This document shows positions 1-8,057 of a stretch of 64,000 nucleotides of DNA, piece after piece. How positions within the stretch are numbered: the stretch's first letter is position 1; each line of letters begins with the position of its first letter. Below the pieces are notes generated by a model that worked only from the letters and a program-made list of their open reading frames with translations, did no database searches and was not told the DNA's origin. The stretch covers positions 1 through 64,000 of the forward strand of contig CAIVHU010000133.1 of NCBI GenBank assembly GCA_903905735.1, in the 5' to 3' direction. The translations under genes were made by a program, and so were the position numbers. This stretch comes from an uncultured beta proteobacterium. GTDB taxonomy: Bacteria > Pseudomonadota > Gammaproteobacteria > Burkholderiales > Burkholderiaceae_C.

Positions 1-903
1 CTTAATCCTGCTACTAAAGGTGCGGACGGGGACGCTTAACGAGCTACCCGCCGGCCAGGACACCGTTCCTTGGCCGTCAACCCTATCGACATGCCTGCTC
101 GAGTCAAATGAGCAGATTTGTACGGGTTTAAATAGAACGGTTTGTTTCTTGAGCGCGCCGGTGAAAAACGCGCCTTCCAACGCATACAACTCGCGCGCCA
201 CGTTGTTGTGCTGGTGAAAGTCGGCGTCGTCAAACACCTTGGCGAAGATTTCTTCGGTCAGGATGTGCTGGATGAGCATCTCGCGCACGTCGGCATCACC
301 CAGCGCGGGGTTGATGGCTTCTTGCGCGTGGAGCAGGAACTTGTCTTCTGCCGCGCGAAAACTTGGGTTTTTGAGGTGTTCGCGCTCGATCATCTCGCGC
401 AGCGCCAGCAGCACGGCGGGCAGGTCGGCCTTGAACTGCTCCACGGCGGCGCGGAAACCGGCGATCTCGGGGCGCTCAAAGCTGAAGAACAGTTTGAGCA
501 GTTTCTCCAGCGCCTGCGGGTCGGTCATGTCGCAGCGCAGCACCTCGGCGCGGTTTTGCCACAACACGGCGACCGCATCGTCGCTGAAGATGATGTTGTC
601 TTGCGGGTAGCCTTTTTTCAATTTTTTAACGACTTCGGCGTCCAGGTCGTCGTGGGCGTCTTTGGCCTCCCAGTAGCCCAGCGGCATGCGCAGCTCGTGC
701 AACAACGCGCCATCGACGTTAATGTTGGTTTTGGTGGCGGTTTTGAGCGGGTATTCGGCCAGAAAGATCAGGTCATGCTGCTTGCCCCAGTGTTTGAGCA
801 AGTCTTTGAAGGCCTCGCGAACGATGGTTTCGCGGCTGGAGCCGCTGATCTTCTTGATGAGGTCAAGCTGGCGGAGGTAGTCGTTGATGAGGATTTGACT
901 CAT
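1..903 (-). CDS. type ISP restriction-modification enzyme, N-terminal part, probably disrupted and running off the left edge
   Basis: The protein starts at 903 (MSQILINDYLRQLDLI) and stays open to position 1. The first ~248 residues read like the nuclease and linker N-terminus of single-chain type ISP enzymes: YWEAKD as part of a restriction-nuclease-like fold, then HAQEAINPALGDADVREM and VARELYALEGAFFTGALKK. Such enzymes combine nuclease, helicase, methyltransferase and target recognition in one chain of well over 1000 residues. From memory the family continues KQTLKGLE; here, after KQT near position 157, the frame continues as VLFKPVQICSFDSSRH, which I do not recognise as family sequence. 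The frame contains no stop, so this may be a gene broken by an insertion or rearrangement. The methyltransferase motifs would lie outside the window. A PIN-domain remnant lies upstream. Family call is fairly sure; disruption is inferred. Confidence 0.75.
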   Translation of the reverse strand, partial: MSQILINDYLRQLDLIKKISGSSRETIVREAFKDLLKHWGKQHDLIFLAEYPLKTATKTNINVDGALLHELRMPLGYWEAKDAHDDLDAEVVKKLKKGYPQDNIIFSDDAVAVLWQNRAEVLRCDMTDPQALEKLLKLFFSFERPEIAGFRAAVEQFKADLPAVLLALREMIEREHLKNPSFRAAEDKFLLHAQEAINPALGDADVREMLIQHILTEEIFAKVFDDADFHQHNNVARELYALEGAFFTGALKKQTVLFKPVQICSFDSSRHVDRVDGQGTVSWPAGSSLSVPVRTFSSRIK

Positions 904-1006
904 GGCATCCCTGCTGTTGTGCGCCCATTCTAGGGGCGCGGGGCAGGTGTTTTTGCTGGTGCGCGGCGGCGTTGAAGGTGCCGGTCAAATTTTGGTGAAT
1001 TTATGC

Positions 1007-1055
1007 CAAATCAGCCTCTAGCCCAATAAGAACGTGCGCAGGAAGCTATCAAAAA
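1007..1055 (-). repeat. dispersed repeat A, copy 1 (intergenic)
   Basis: The reverse strand reads TTTTGATAGCTTCCTGCGC, then after a spacer TTGGGCTAGAGGCTGATTTG. It lies between the type ISP gene start and the PIN remnant. This is a typical full-length copy of the ~48-bp family described in the findings. Confidence 0.75.
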
Positions 1056-1071
1056 CATATCAAATACAAGC

Positions 1072-1229
1072 TCAATCGCCCCGCGTGATGACGCTCAGGG
1101 CTTCAAAATAATGGCTGAAAACCCGGCATCGCTGGTGATCAGTCCATCGGCCTGGCACATGGCATGGGCACCGATCAAAAAGTCGGGGGCCACGCGCTCG
1201 CACGGGCCTTTGTTCGGGGCGTAACCACA
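1072..1229 (-). pseudogene. truncated, frameshifted PIN-domain (VapC-like) remnant
   Basis: The minus strand encodes GPCERVAPDFLIGAHAM followed by CQADGLITSDAGF, which matches the C-terminal half of VapC-type PIN nucleases (DFLIGAHA, LLTxDxGF). The frame then breaks at a T run (1118-1121); the neighbouring frame continues SHYFEALSVITRGD and stops at 1072. One base added in the T run would restore a plausible GF-F-SHYF ending. The N-terminal half is missing because the preceding deaminase gene ends at 1230, and no antitoxin gene is visible. It is therefore a decayed fragment of a toxin-antitoxin nuclease. The motif match is seen in the sequence; the family name is from knowledge of PIN proteins. 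Confidence 0.7.
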
Positions 1230-2507
1230 TCAAAAATACGTCGCCACCGCATCCACCACGTTGTAGTCCGCATCCACCAGCGGCATCCAGCGCCATTTGT
1301 CAAAGGTGGTGCAGGGGTGCGAGATGCCCAGGCAGACCTTGTCACCCACTTGCAAGGCGGCGTGCTCCGGTCCGCTGCCTTGCAAATAGGCATGCTGGTC
1401 ATTGAGTTGGGTGATGCGCCAGTCTGGCGGCACCGCTTGCAGCGCGCGTGTGCCGCGTGGGCACAGCAGCAGCGGCGTGGGCAGGTCCAGGTCGTGCGAG
1501 ATGTCGCGCTTGCCGACCGCCAGAATCGCCAGCCCAGGCTCGGGGCAGGACTGCACGTGGGCCCAGACTTCCAGCGCTGCCTCCAGCCCGGCACCACAAC
1601 CGGTGCGATCTGCCACGGCGCGCACCATGCGTTTGTAATTGCCCTGATCATGCGTGACGTAGCAGCCGGAGCGCAGCAGACCGACAACCGGGCGGCTCAG
1701 TTGTAGCTTCAAACCCGGCACCACCAAATCAAAAATAGCGGAACCACCGGCGGTGAGCAGCACCTCGTCCGCGTCAAACAGGTTTTGCGCGTCGCAGGCG
1801 AGGGCCACGCTTTGCACCAGGTCCATCAAGGCGCTGACATAAGGTTTGCCCTGGCTGGATTCACCGGAAGCGCCCAGGCCCTCGTAGCACTCCACGCCCA
1901 CCAGATGCACGGCAGCGCTGTCGTGCAGCCATTCCGCCAGGTTCATCGCCTGCGCCAATGTGCGGCAACCGGTGCGCCCGCCGGGCACGCCGATTTCCAG
2001 CAGCACTTCAAAGGCCAGGGGTGCAGGGTGGCGCTGGTGCCAGTCCTCGATCAGCAGCAGTTGTGCCACCGAGTCCACCAGAAACATCACGCGCAGACCT
2101 GGGTGGCTACGTTTGAGGCCATCCATCGCTGTCAGATCACCGTCGGCAAACACCTGGTTGGCGATCAGGCAGGCACGGGTACCCGCTGCCACGCCGATAC
2201 GCGCCTGCGTGACCGTAGCAAAAGACAGACCCCAGGCACCGGCATCGAGTTGTCGGCGAAACAGTTGCGGCGACATGCTGGTTTTGCCATGCGGAGCCAG
2301 GCCCAGACCGCGGCTGCTGGCAAAGTCCTGCATCCAGGCCAGGTTGTGCTGCAAGCGGTCCTGGTGAATCACCGCCAGCGGCAGCGGCAAATCGCCGTTC
2401 AACGCGTTCCAGCCCTGCGCGCCGATCTGGGACAGCGGCATCGGCGGGCTGGCGTGCGGAAAGCCTTTGAAGCTGCTGTCGATGAGCGGGTCAAGCATCG
2501 GGAACAT
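1230..2507 (-). CDS. DSD1-family PLP-dependent amino acid deaminase / D-threonine aldolase-like enzyme
   Basis: A 425-aa protein of the alanine-racemase-fold (type III PLP) class that includes D-serine dehydratase and D-threonine aldolase. The PLP lysine is expected in APHGKTSMSP (about K75). The C-terminal metal site of the family (His and Cys) is visible in GISHPCTTFDKW. It probably cleaves or deaminates a D- or beta-hydroxy-amino acid; the substrate cannot be read from sequence. I chose ATG 2507; a TTG at 2525 is in frame, and the GGAAG 11 bp before 2507 comes from the edge of the neighbouring repeat. It is transcribed towards the PIN remnant. Family confident, substrate unknown. Confidence 0.85.
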   Translation of the reverse strand: MFPMLDPLIDSSFKGFPHASPPMPLSQIGAQGWNALNGDLPLPLAVIHQDRLQHNLAWMQDFASSRGLGLAPHGKTSMSPQLFRRQLDAGAWGLSFATVTQARIGVAAGTRACLIANQVFADGDLTAMDGLKRSHPGLRVMFLVDSVAQLLLIEDWHQRHPAPLAFEVLLEIGVPGGRTGCRTLAQAMNLAEWLHDSAAVHLVGVECYEGLGASGESSQGKPYVSALMDLVQSVALACDAQNLFDADEVLLTAGGSAIFDLVVPGLKLQLSRPVVGLLRSGCYVTHDQGNYKRMVRAVADRTGCGAGLEAALEVWAHVQSCPEPGLAILAVGKRDISHDLDLPTPLLLCPRGTRALQAVPPDWRITQLNDQHAYLQGSGPEHAALQVGDKVCLGISHPCTTFDKWRWMPLVDADYNVVDAVATYF

Positions 2508-2525
2508 GGGCTTGTTTGCTTCCAA

Positions 2526-2573
2526 TTAAATAGCTGTAAGCGCTTGATGAATAAGGGCTACAGGCCAATTTTT
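2526..2573 (+). repeat. dispersed repeat A, copy 2 (intergenic)
   Basis: Reads AAATAGCTGTAAGCGCTTG, then TAAGGGCTACAGGCCAATTT. It fills the gap between fthC (which ends at 2614) and the deaminase start, and its flank TTGGAAGC on the minus strand is the only ribosome-binding-like sequence for the deaminase. The same flank occurs next to the copy upstream of ruvC. Confidence 0.85.
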
Positions 2574-2613
2574 CCTGCAACTTTGGCCGCGCCAGGCCGG
2601 GGCCTGCTGGCGC

Positions 2614-3213
2614 TCACACGGGCCAAACGACCCCGTGGTCGTTCAGGATGGCATCCAGCGGCACATCGTGCGGCTCGGGCTCGAAGTCGGGCAAAAAGTC
2701 GGTGCCAAACCCGAGACCCACGGTGAACGGCCGGGGGTTCAGGTCGGCCAGCATGCGGTCATAAAAACCGCCACCGTAGCCCAGCCTGTAGCCACCCGCC
2801 GCGTAGCCCACGCAAGCCATAAACAGCAGCGTCGGATAAATCACTTCGGTGTCTTTGGGTTTGGGGATGCCGTAGGCATCGTCTTCCATCGGGCAGCCGG
2901 GGTACCAGGCGTGAAAGGTCATGGTTTTATGAACTTTATCCACCACCGGCAGTCCAATCTTGCGCAACTTGGGTCGTTCGACCAGTTCACCGTCTTCTTT
3001 CCAGCGGTGCAGGGCGGGTAGCGGGTCGAATTCACCTTTGATGGGCCAGTAGGCACCGATCACCGTCTCAGGGCGGCCCACCAGCCAGATGCGCATGACG
3101 CGTTGCAGTAAATCGATGCGCTGCTCACGATCCGGCAGTTGCAGACGCTTTTCAATCAATTGCTGGCGCCAGGCTTTTTTGGCTTGCGCACGGTTTTCAT
3201 CAGAGGTATTCAT
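2614..3213 (-). CDS. fthC: 5-formyltetrahydrofolate cyclo-ligase
   Basis: A 199-aa cytoplasmic enzyme that uses ATP to convert 5-formyl-THF to 5,10-methenyl-THF, recovering a storage folate. Family motifs are visible: VIGAYWPIKGEFDP near residue 50, the substrate-binding segment PKLRKIGLPVV, and the C-terminal GYRLGYGGGFYDRML loop that binds ATP and phosphate. Length matches the YgfA/MTHFS family. The start at 3213 (MNTSDENRAQAKKAWRQQL) has GGAG at a good distance; the much longer upstream open frame is antisense to the transglycosylase gene and is not coding. It is divergent from that gene with only 9 bp between the start codons, so the promoters must lie inside the opposing coding regions. 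Confidence 0.95.
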   Translation of the reverse strand: MNTSDENRAQAKKAWRQQLIEKRLQLPDREQRIDLLQRVMRIWLVGRPETVIGAYWPIKGEFDPLPALHRWKEDGELVERPKLRKIGLPVVDKVHKTMTFHAWYPGCPMEDDAYGIPKPKDTEVIYPTLLFMACVGYAAGGYRLGYGGGFYDRMLADLNPRPFTVGLGFGTDFLPDFEPEPHDVPLDAILNDHGVVWPV

Positions 3214-3222
3214 AATCTCCAC

Positions 3223-5196
3223 ATGCAGTTCAAGATGATTTTGACATTGATTGGCTTGGCCGGGGTGCTTTTGGTACCTCTGGCTGACGCACAGTCGCCC
3301 GTGGATGACGTTTTGCTGCAAATGCAAAAAGCCTACAAAAAGGGCGATACGGCACTCCTGACCGCTTTGCTGCCGCAGGCCCAGGGCAGCCTGCTGGAGC
3401 CGTGGGCCGCGTACTGGGCGTTGAGCGCGCGGCTGGAGACGGCCACCCCTGAAGAAGTGAATGCTTTCCTGCGCCGCTACGCCGGCACTTACCAGGAAGA
3501 CCGCCTGCGCAACGACTGGCTGCTGCTGCTGGGCAAGCGTCAGGACTGGAACCAGTTTGCTGTGGTGGCACCCGAATTCCGCATGAACGATGACCGCGAG
3601 GTGCGTTGCTACACCTTGGCCATGGAAAACATCCTGACCAAAGTGAACATGGCTGACGAGGTCAAAACCCAGTGGTACGGGGCCAAGGACGCGGGCGAAG
3701 GCTGCACCCTGGCCGCACAAAGCCACTATGCCGCCGGGCAGATGACTGCGGACGACATCTGGCGCAAAGCCCGTCTGACCACCGAGGCGCGCATGCTGGA
3801 GTCCACCCGCCAAGTGGTGGCTATCGTGGCCCCCGATGCCGGTGCCGCGCTGACCGAGGCCCTGAAGAAGCCCGAACTCTTTCTGCTCAAACGCCCGCCG
3901 TCGAGCCATCGTCTGACCCAGGAACTGGCAGTGCTGGCCCTGATTCGCTGGGCCGACAACGACCCCGATGGTGCAGCCCAGGCGCTCGATGAGCGCTGGA
4001 GCAAGCAGCTCAGCAGCGCCCAGCGGGCCTGGGCCTGGGGCGCCATTGGCAAGCAGGCGGCACAGAAGCTCTCGGACAACGCGCTGGGTTATTTTCAAAA
4101 TGCCAGCCCCACCGCCATGACCGATGACCAGCTGGCCTGGCGCGTGCGCGCCGCGCTGCGACAAAGCCAGTGGTCTGATGTGTTGAGTGCCGTCGAGGCC
4201 ATGAGCCCGGATGTGGCCAACGACAGCACCTGGATGTATTGGCACGCACGCGCCCTGATGCAGCCAGGCCGCAGTGAAGCCGATCGCGCACAGGCCCGCC
4301 AACTGCTGCAGGATATGGCCAGTGTGCGCGGGTTTTACCCCCTGCTGGCTGAGGAAGAGCTGGGCCAGCCCATCACGCCCCCGCCCGCGCCCGCGCCCCT
4401 GACGGCGCAGGAAAAACAACGCGCCCAGTCCAACCCCGGCCTGCAACGCGCGCTGGCCGCCATTGACCTGGGCTTGCGGTCGGAAGGCGTGCGCGAGTGG
4501 AACTACACCACCAACATGCACATGCCCGGCGGCATGAACGACCGCGATTTGCTGGCCGCTGCCGACCTGGCCTGCCAGCACAGCGTCTGGGACCGCTGTA
4601 TCAACACCAGCGAGCGCACCCGCAGCTTTATCGACATGACACAGCGCTTTCCCATGCCATACCGCCAGGCAGTGGTGGAGCGCAGCCGCGAGATCAATCT
4701 GGACCCGGCCTATGTGTATGGACTGATTCGCCAGGAAAGCCGTTTTGTCACTGATGCGCGCTCCGGTGTCGGGGCTTCCGGCCTGATGCAGTTGATGCCT
4801 GCCACCGCCCGCTGGACTGCCCGCAAGATCGGTCTGACCGACTTCAAGACCCACCAGCTGAGCGATCAGGACACCAACATCGTGCTGGGCACCGGCTACC
4901 TCAAGCTGATTCTGGATGACTTTGCGGGCTCCATGCCGATGGCCGCCGCCGCCTACAACGCAGGGCCCCGGCGGCCTCGCATCTGGCGCGGCGAAGCCGG
5001 CAGCCCGACACTTGAAGCCGCCATCTGGGCCGAGAACATTCCGTTCAACGAGACGCGCGACTATGTCAAGAAAGTGCTGGCCAACACCACCTTGTACGCC
5101 GCCATGATCACCGGCCAGACGCAGTCACTCAAGGCCCGGCTGGGGATGATCGGCCCGCGCGATACCTCACAAGCTGACAACCCTGACCTGCCATGA
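3223..5196 (+). CDS. slt: soluble lytic murein transglycosylase
   Basis: A 657-aa periplasmic enzyme that cleaves peptidoglycan glycan strands to 1,6-anhydro-muramyl products. A signal peptide (MILTLIGLAGVLLVPLADA) is followed by a long alpha-helical superhelix (U/L domains) and a C-terminal SLT catalytic domain. The catalytic Glu is E505 in LIRQESRF, followed by the family motifs GASGLMQLMPATA and AAAAYNAGP. Start 3223 is chosen because it gives the signal peptide without running into fthC; 3235 is also possible and neither has a strong ribosome-binding site. The stop overlaps the following GST gene by 4 bp, so the two are probably cotranscribed. Confidence 0.93.
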   Translation: MQFKMILTLIGLAGVLLVPLADAQSPVDDVLLQMQKAYKKGDTALLTALLPQAQGSLLEPWAAYWALSARLETATPEEVNAFLRRYAGTYQEDRLRNDWLLLLGKRQDWNQFAVVAPEFRMNDDREVRCYTLAMENILTKVNMADEVKTQWYGAKDAGEGCTLAAQSHYAAGQMTADDIWRKARLTTEARMLESTRQVVAIVAPDAGAALTEALKKPELFLLKRPPSSHRLTQELAVLALIRWADNDPDGAAQALDERWSKQLSSAQRAWAWGAIGKQAAQKLSDNALGYFQNASPTAMTDDQLAWRVRAALRQSQWSDVLSAVEAMSPDVANDSTWMYWHARALMQPGRSEADRAQARQLLQDMASVRGFYPLLAEEELGQPITPPPAPAPLTAQEKQRAQSNPGLQRALAAIDLGLRSEGVREWNYTTNMHMPGGMNDRDLLAAADLACQHSVWDRCINTSERTRSFIDMTQRFPMPYRQAVVERSREINLDPAYVYGLIRQESRFVTDARSGVGASGLMQLMPATARWTARKIGLTDFKTHQLSDQDTNIVLGTGYLKLILDDFAGSMPMAAAAYNAGPRRPRIWRGEAGSPTLEAAIWAENIPFNETRDYVKKVLANTTLYAAMITGQTQSLKARLGMIGPRDTSQADNPDLP

Positions 5197-5876
5197 TGCA
5201 ACTCTATATCGGCAACAAAAACTACTCATCCTGGTCGATGCGACCGTGGGTGCTGCTGCAACAGGCTGGCATTGTGTTTGAAGAAGTCATGGTGCGGTTT
5301 GATGCCTTCACACCTGACTCGCAGTTCAAGGCAGCGCTCAAGCCCATCTCCCCGACCGGCAAGGTACCGGCGCTGGTCGATGGCGACCTGATCGTGTGGG
5401 ACACGCTGGCAATTGCCGAGTATTTGGCCGAGCAGTTCCCTGACAAACACCTCTGGCCCAGCGACAAGGCGGCCCGAGCCCGCGCGCGCAGCATCTGCGC
5501 GGAAATGCACAGCGGCTTCACCGGTCTGCGCACCCATTGCCCGATGAACATTGAAGCCAGCCTGCCCGAGGCTGGCGCGCTGATCTGGCGCGACCAGCCC
5601 GGCGTGCGCGCCGATGTGGCGCGGCTGGTGGCCATGTGGCAGCCGCTGCTCAAAGCGCACGGTGGCCCGATGTTATTTGGCGACTTCACGGTAGCCGATG
5701 CCTACTTTGCCCCCGTCTGCACCCGGCTGGTGACCTATGGGCTGCCCGTGCCTGAGGACATCGCCGCCTATGTGCAACGCGTCTGCGACCTGCCCGGCGT
5801 GCAGGCCTGGATCACGCAGGCCTGGGCCGAGCGCGATTTTTTGGACTTTGAGGAGCCGTACCGCCTGCATCGCTAG
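5193..5876 (+). CDS. glutathione S-transferase family protein
   Basis: A 227-aa cytosolic GST. The N-terminal thioredoxin-like domain starts MQLYIGNKNYSSWSMRPWVLL, with the zeta-like SSWSMR active-site region and PTGKVPALVDGDLIVWDTLAIAEYL around residues 52-75 (cis-Pro and glutathione-binding E/S region). The alpha-helical C-terminal domain carries FGDFTVADAYFAPV. It starts with ATG ATG overlapping the slt stop. Substrate is unknown; related proteins act on organic electrophiles or serve as stress proteins. Confidence 0.9.
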   Translation: MMQLYIGNKNYSSWSMRPWVLLQQAGIVFEEVMVRFDAFTPDSQFKAALKPISPTGKVPALVDGDLIVWDTLAIAEYLAEQFPDKHLWPSDKAARARARSICAEMHSGFTGLRTHCPMNIEASLPEAGALIWRDQPGVRADVARLVAMWQPLLKAHGGPMLFGDFTVADAYFAPVCTRLVTYGLPVPEDIAAYVQRVCDLPGVQAWITQAWAERDFLDFEEPYRLHR

Positions 5877-5902
5877 ATGCGCTTGATGGTGCGCGTTGCC
5901 CC

Positions 5903-7222
5903 ATGCCAAACCAATCGCTCGCCAATCTGCAGACTTATCTGGTCGGTGGAGCGGTGCGCGACGCGCTCTTGGGGCTACCTGTGCAGGATCGCGACTGGGT
6001 GGTGGTGGGTGCCACGCCGCAGGCACTGATCGACCAGGGATTTGTGCCGGTGGGCAAAGACTTTCCGGTGTTTTTGCACCCGACCACCCACGAGGAATAC
6101 GCCCTGGCCCGCACCGAGCGCAAAACCGCCCCCGGTTATCATGGCTTTGCCATCCACGCCGCGCCCAACGTGACGCTGCAAGACGATCTGGCCCGGCGCG
6201 ACATCACTATCAATGCCATAGCTGCCAGCGCAGACTGGCTAGGCGCTAAAGGCCAATTTGGCATCAAATACTCGCAACAAACTAACGCCACTCTGCCGGA
6301 TGCGCAGGCCTTGATCGACCCCTTTCACGGCCAACAAGACCTTGCCAACAAGGTGTTTCGGCATGTCAGCCCGACGTTCCGTGAGGACCCGGTGCGCATC
6401 CTGCGCGTGGCGCGTTTTGCTGCGCGCTTTGCCGACTTCACCGTCGCGCCCGAGACGCTGGTGCTGATGCGCGAGATGGTGGACAACGGCGAGGTCGATC
6501 ATCTGGTGCCGGAGCGCGTCTGGCAAGAACTGGCGCGCGGGTTGATGGAAGCCACCCCGTCGCGCATGTTCGCGGTGCTGCGCGATTGCGGCGCGTTGAA
6601 GCGCCTGTTGCCCGAAGTGGACCGCCTGTGGGGCGTGCCACAGCGCGCCGACTACCACCCAGAAGTGGACACTGGCGTGCACCTGATGATGGTGCTGGAC
6701 ATGGCCGCCCGCCTGCAAGCCTCGCTGGCCGTGCGCTTTGCCTGCCTGTGCCATGACCTGGGCAAGGGCACCACACCAGCCGATATTTTGCCGCGCCACC
6801 TGGGCCACGAGGAACGCAGTGCCAAACTGCTCAAGGCTGTCAGCGAGCGCCTGCGCGTGCCGGTGGAATGCCGCGAACTGGCCGACGTGATGGCGCGCGA
6901 ACACAGCAACATCCATCGCAGCACCGATTTCAGCGCCAGCGCCCTGACCCGCCTGCTGGAGCGCTGCGACGCGCTGCGCAAACCGCAACGCATGGCCGAC
7001 ATCCTGCTGGCCTGCGAGTGCGATGCACGCGGCAGGCTGGGTCACCTGGAATCACCCTACCCGCAGCGCCAGCGGCTACTGAAACTACTGGCCGTGATGC
7101 AGGCAGTTAATACCAAAACAATAGCTACCCAGGCAAAGGCTACGGGGGCTAATGGGCAAAATGTCGGCGAACAAATCCACCAGGCACGGGTGGCTGCAGT
7201 GCAGGCTGCGCTGGCTGCGTGA
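5903..7222 (+). CDS. cca: multifunctional CCA-adding enzyme (tRNA nucleotidyltransferase) with HD domain
   Basis: A 439-aa protein that adds or repairs the 3' CCA of tRNA. The nucleotidyltransferase domain has VGGAVRDALLG and QDRDWVVVG (metal-binding D-x-D region), followed by RRDITINAIA and the ERVWQEL neck segment. An HD phosphohydrolase domain (HPEVDTGVHLMM and CLCHDLGKG) follows, giving the multifunctional bacterial form with 2'3'-cyclic phosphodiesterase/phosphatase potential. About 25 residues (near 105-131) interrupt the usual INAMA...LIDPFGG segment and correspond to an in-frame copy of repeat A. Length and all catalytic motifs are otherwise normal, so the enzyme is probably active. 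No clear ribosome-binding site precedes the ATG. Confidence 0.95.
   Translation: MPNQSLANLQTYLVGGAVRDALLGLPVQDRDWVVVGATPQALIDQGFVPVGKDFPVFLHPTTHEEYALARTERKTAPGYHGFAIHAAPNVTLQDDLARRDITINAIAASADWLGAKGQFGIKYSQQTNATLPDAQALIDPFHGQQDLANKVFRHVSPTFREDPVRILRVARFAARFADFTVAPETLVLMREMVDNGEVDHLVPERVWQELARGLMEATPSRMFAVLRDCGALKRLLPEVDRLWGVPQRADYHPEVDTGVHLMMVLDMAARLQASLAVRFACLCHDLGKGTTPADILPRHLGHEERSAKLLKAVSERLRVPVECRELADVMAREHSNIHRSTDFSASALTRLLERCDALRKPQRMADILLACECDARGRLGHLESPYPQRQRLLKLLAVMQAVNTKTIATQAKATGANGQNVGEQIHQARVAAVQAALAA
6217..6260 (+). repeat. dispersed repeat A, copy 3 (in frame inside cca)
   Basis: Reads CATAGCTGCCAGCGC, then GGCGCTAAAGGCCAATTTGG. It is translated as part of CCA between INAIA and LIDPF, where homologues usually have only a short loop. 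Confidence 0.7.
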
Positions 7223-7337
7223 AACACCAACCAGCCAGCAGACATCTGCCCGCGCATCCGCTGCCTGACGGTCCACAGATAAGGGATGACGTGCTGAACA
7301 CCGGGGGAACAGCCCGCCGCTCAGGTATGCTTACATC

Positions 7338-8057
7338 ATGTCAAGTTTGCTCATTGTTGAAGACGACGAACTGCTGCGCGATGGCCTGAGCGCGCAGTTG
7401 TCACAGGTCGGCCATGCCGTCACGGCGGCGGCTGATGGCGAGGCCGCGCAGCGCCTGCTGGAAGCCAACCGCTATGACGGCGTGGTGCTCGATCTGGGCT
7501 TACCCAAAATCAGCGGCATGGACGTGCTGCGCTGGATACGAAGGCGCCTGCCTGCGCTGCCCGTGCTGATTCTGACCGCGCGCGACGGTGTCGATGACCG
7601 TGTGCACGGCCTGAACGCCGGGGCGGATGATTACCTCACCAAACCCTTTGACATGGCCGAGTTGCAGGCCCGCCTCGGTGCCATGTTGCGCCGCGCGCGC
7701 CTGCCCGCTTTTGGAGGCAGCCTGGAAGTACCCAGCAACACCACCCGGCGCCTGCGTGTGGATGCCACCTTGCCGCAAGCCTGGCTAGGCGACGAGGCGC
7801 TCGAACTCACCCAGCGTGAATGGGCACTGCTGTCCTTGCTGGTGACCCACGCCGGACGCGTGGTCAGCCGGGAAGACGTGCTGGAGACCTGGCAAATCGG
7901 TGACCCCGGCGACAGTGCTGGCAGTGGCGCTGCGGGCGTGGCCTCCAATGCGCTGGAGGTGTACATCCACCGCCTGCGCCGCAAGCTGGCTGACTCTGGC
8001 CTGAACATCCGCAACGTGCGCGGCCTGGGCTACATGCTGGAAACCACCCAGCCATGA
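7338..8057 (+). CDS. OmpR-family response regulator
   Basis: A 239-aa two-component regulator. The receiver domain (1-120) has the acidic pair in VEDDELL, the phospho-acceptor D52 in VVLDLGLP, the conserved Thr in LILTARD and Lys in YLTKPFD. The winged-helix DNA-binding domain (about 140-235) carries ELTQREWALL and VYIHRLRRKL. It overlaps the following kinase gene by 4 bp, so the two form one operon and a cognate pair. The pair resembles TctD/TctE or QseB/QseC, but no tricarboxylate transporter genes are adjacent, so the signal is unknown. The 115 bp upstream presumably holds the promoter; no clear site was seen there. Confidence 0.92.
   Translation: MSSLLIVEDDELLRDGLSAQLSQVGHAVTAAADGEAAQRLLEANRYDGVVLDLGLPKISGMDVLRWIRRRLPALPVLILTARDGVDDRVHGLNAGADDYLTKPFDMAELQARLGAMLRRARLPAFGGSLEVPSNTTRRLRVDATLPQAWLGDEALELTQREWALLSLLVTHAGRVVSREDVLETWQIGDPGDSAGSGAAGVASNALEVYIHRLRRKLADSGLNIRNVRGLGYMLETTQP

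Noticed and set aside
3214-4854. Long N-terminal extension of the fthC frame
   Set aside because: Lies antisense to the transglycosylase gene; the family start with a ribosome-binding site is at 3213.
7119-7163. Possible repeat A copy near the end of cca
   Set aside because: AATAGCTACC ... GGGGGCTAATGGGCAAAAT keeps only some blocks; too degenerate to count.
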